A stretch of 64,000 nucleotides of DNA, from the NCBI GenBank assembly GCA_933210815.1, contig OW119929.1:49978364-50042363 (forward strand). The letters run 5' to 3'. The DNA comes from Meta bourneti (lineage: Eukaryota; Arthropoda; Arachnida; Araneae; Tetragnathidae). Position numbers and translations under genes: made by a program. How positions within the stretch are numbered: the stretch's first letter is position 1; each line of letters opens with the position of its first letter. The notes beneath the pieces are model-generated. The model was not told the origin of the DNA and made no database searches. It saw only the letters and a list, made by a program, of their open reading frames with translations. This document shows, in pieces, positions 61,300-64,000 of this stretch.

Positions 61300-64000
61300 G
61301 TTTTGTGAACTGGAAAAAAAAGATAATCTTATTTAATGCACGATTTTTCATTTACCCGGGTATTGTTTGAAATGAACTGGAAAAAATTGTTCGTCTTAAC
61401 TTGATTTCTCAGTAAATATCAAAATTTTATACACTTACCAAAAAGTAAATAATGAAATGTTTTGTGGAAAAATTATTCTAAAAATGTTCAACTATTAGCT
61501 TTTTATTCTTTGCAAATATTATACAACCAGAATGAATATCGATAGAATATATTCATATCCATTCTTTGTATTTTCCATATTTGTGTAGAAGCAGCAGGAA
61601 TGATATTGGAGCCTTCACAAGAACGATATATTTTTGAGAATAAAGTTAATTGTAAAAAGGACGAAGATTCAAAATTTTAAACGAACCTGAAATTCTAAAA
61701 CATTTTTTCTTTTAAATTGTTCTTTTGACCACTTCTGTACTTTTTCTTTTGCATTCAATTGCTTGTTAATTTTGGTATCGGAACCATTGCAATTATGAAA
61801 ATGAAAATACCCCTATTTAAAATATCTTAAAATTATTTGACACAACTTGTTTTAAACAAAAAGCAATTACTTAATTTTCGTATTTAATTTTTCCCAATTC
61901 ACTGGAAATCACAATTTATTTTTTAAAAATTTATCAAATCGTAAATGATTTTATAAAATGAAAGAAAACTAATTTTAAGTACACATATTGTATCAACAAC
62001 GCTTAGCAATATAACAAGACCTATAATATTTAAGGATTTTTGTATTTTTCATCTCTTAAGTTTTTCTCGTGTTCGCACAAATCATATTCAATTTGTTCAT
62101 GGTAACCTTTAGTTAAAAATTTTTGTTACGTGTGCATAACACGTAAATTAATCAAATATTAACAATTAAAAGGGAATCCATAACCTATCACTCGACAAAA
62201 GCGTTTGAAGGTCGTCCCCGAAAAATTGTTGTCAATCCACAAGATTATTGTTTTATTTTTTGCGTAAAATGACCCCATTGGTCACTTTTAAATAGGTGCA
62301 TGTGTACCTATTCAAAAGTGATTAACTGTATTTATTCGTTTTAGTTAAATTATGCTTTATAACCTTACATAGAACCAATTAGTTTATTTGAAATCATCCT
62401 ATTTCGGAACATTAAATACTTCCTGTAATGATTTGTTCCGCTGTTTGTTTTTGACTGATTTGCTTCAATTGTGTCGTTTCAGAAAATAATAAATTTTTTA
62501 AATATTGTTCGTCAAGGACAAAATACTAAGAGCCACCAAAATCTCTCTTATAAACTCTTTCCCAGAAATCGACGTTATTTGTTTATTGTCGAATGGCAAC
62601 AATAAAAAAAAACAGTATAGACCTTTACACGAGATTCATTCGCCAACTTTTCCGCTTAGTTTAAATGTTCTTGATTTGAGCTCTATGGAGTTGCAAAACA
62701 TTGCTAACACTAGAGCTCGCCATTCCAATGAAATTCTACAGCAGTCTGATTACAGAAAGCAATAAGAAATCAGTGCAGAAAAGAATATGAGAGAAAATAG
62801 GTTTAGCGTTAAGATTTGCCGAACCACCTTTGAACAAAACAATGGGATGAAATTGACTTTCATAATCTAATTGTGGTAACATGACTGAGGTGCATTTTTG
62901 GCTATGTATTTTATGGGAAATTACAATGAACACAAATAAAAGTAAACGAAATGCTGTTACATATTTTTGGATAATTCTATTTAATTTACAAGTATGCAAT
63001 CCATTTAGTGAATATTTATATTTTCTAATATTGATGTTATATTCATTATATATGGTTTCAAATAAAATTAAATGTGAGTAACGACACACACTTTGGCCAG
63101 TAATAAATGTAAGGAATTAAGTTTCTTTTGCACAGATGCTATTCGCTAAGTTTTCTAATATCACCTAATTTTATAATAATAGTTTCATTATTTTATACCT
63201 ATGTTCAAAGCCATAGTCAAAAATATTTTTAATTTTAAGTCCAAACTTTCAGAAATAGTTTTGCGTAAAGCAATGCTACACAAAGTCATTTGGAAAAAGC
63301 ACAAAACCATTTTTCTTCCAACTGTCAGATAACTTATTTATTTTTCGGAATACTCAAAACATGGGATCTAATATTGTAAAAACAAATTTCAGCCAGATTT
63401 TAGTAGTTGAAGAATAAGGCTTTATTTTACAAATTTGAAAATTGCATTTTGGACAAAAATGCTTTTGAAAGGTGTAAATATCCACTTCTGTTTATTACAG
63501 AAGGCGAAAAAATTTTCATTGAATTCGTGCTAAAGCAGTCCTTTTCGGTTCGTTGCTCGTTATTGATAGTTACTAGCAATTTCTGTCATGGAACAAAATG
63601 TCACTACTTGGAGGAATAGTGAATACACCTTTCAGCCGTCAAACGTATCCTTCGCTTAGCGATGCGTGAAGAAATAAAATGTATGTCTATTACATTGTAA
63701 TCTTCTGCTATTCATGTACTTTTTTACGCTATTTGAAGTTGTCATTTATATTTATTTCTGAAAAGATTGTGGATAGTGGTCCAATTTCCAATGAGAGATG
63801 ATTGAAAGAGATTTTTCAAATTTTAAAACTAGCAAATGTGGGTGTAAAAAGGACCCAAGAGTCTTCACAAAGATAATATTTTTCGTTTTCATAAATCAAG
63901 CTGAGTGCTGTTTTTCCAATATTTATACACATACAGGGGCGTTCACAACTCACCAATTCGAGATCTCTGGAGTATGTTCTAATGCTGAGAATGAAAAGAA
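61300..64000. other. AT-rich DNA, no gene assigned
   Basis: The frame at 62505-62765 (+) follows an acceptor-like TTGTGTCGTTTCAG at about 62482 and has a more balanced codon mix than its surroundings, but no domain, homologous copy or donor supports it. Other frames (62736-63089, 63407-63619) look like chance. A one-mismatch foldback lies at 62282-62321. Confidence 0.45.
62282..62321. repeat. Foldback, 16-bp arms with one mismatch, 8-bp spacer
   Basis: TCACTTTTAAATAGGT (62282-62297), GCATGTGT, then ACCTATTCAAAAGTGA (62306-62321). One base pair is mismatched. Confidence 0.85.

Noticed and set aside
5491..62321. CRISPR array, rho-independent terminators or riboswitches from the repeats and hairpins
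   Set aside because: There is no regular repeat-spacer array. The hairpins lack terminator T-tracts, and the genome is plainly eukaryotic.
62505..62765. 86-codon frame behind an acceptor-like sequence
   Set aside because: No donor, domain or conserved block is visible. It is kept only as a remark in the regional entry.

Overview
The window is AT-rich eukaryotic nuclear DNA (roughly 70% A+T by eye). It has almost no conserved protein-coding sequence and a dense load of decayed transposable elements. Nothing in it is bacterial: there are no operons, no long open frames and no ribosome-binding sites. The mixture of tRNA-headed SINEs with a pol III A/B box and a short C-rich tail, Helitrons, a DD41D mariner and hAT elements fits an arthropod. 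I favour a spider or other chelicerate, but that is inference from repeat style and not proof.

The best host-gene candidate is one exon at 37627-38217 on the + strand. It has a good splice acceptor, a 5' UTR, a start codon at 38097 with an upstream in-frame stop, 40 codons, and a strong GTAAGA donor. I do not recognise the protein. The rest of the window would then be long introns or intergenic DNA around that gene. A few GC-richer islands (6.3-6.8, 14.0-14.3, 24.6-25.0, 35.0-35.3 and 42.1-42.35 kb) and one minus-strand acceptor/donor pair (52970-53059) are weaker exon or promoter candidates.

Layout by region. 0-6 kb: one copy of a palindromic tandem repeat, a long (TA)n tract, a short Helitron-like element and a local duplication. 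6-9.8 kb: a GC-richer island, then plain AT-rich DNA. 9.8-12.4 kb: Helitron and mariner-like relics. 21-25 kb: more Helitron relics and a second palindromic repeat. 28.4 kb: a full-length SINE with target-site duplication. 29.6 kb: a third palindromic repeat. 30.7-32.2 kb: a Helitron with a helicase remnant and a tRNA-like segment. 33.5-34.8 kb: SINE copies. 37.2-38.2 kb: (TA)n, then the exon. 38.8-39.5 kb: a complete short Helitron. 44.2 kb: a SINE with foldbacks. 45.1-49.3 kb: three elements nested in each other (Helitron, hAT, mariner). 49.35-49.93 kb: a SINE with a solo LTR inside it. 56-61.3 kb: six AGATGGCGC-type motifs. 59.0-59.75 kb: an exact 139-bp duplication and a 43-bp perfect foldback.

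Two signals stand out. The first is a recurring set of perfect or near-perfect inverted duplications with tiny spacers. They lie in unrelated sequence, and inside SINE copies where the ancestral sequence can be inferred, which points to local template-switch mutation. The second is the cluster of CTCF/YY1-like motifs in the 56-61 kb interval.
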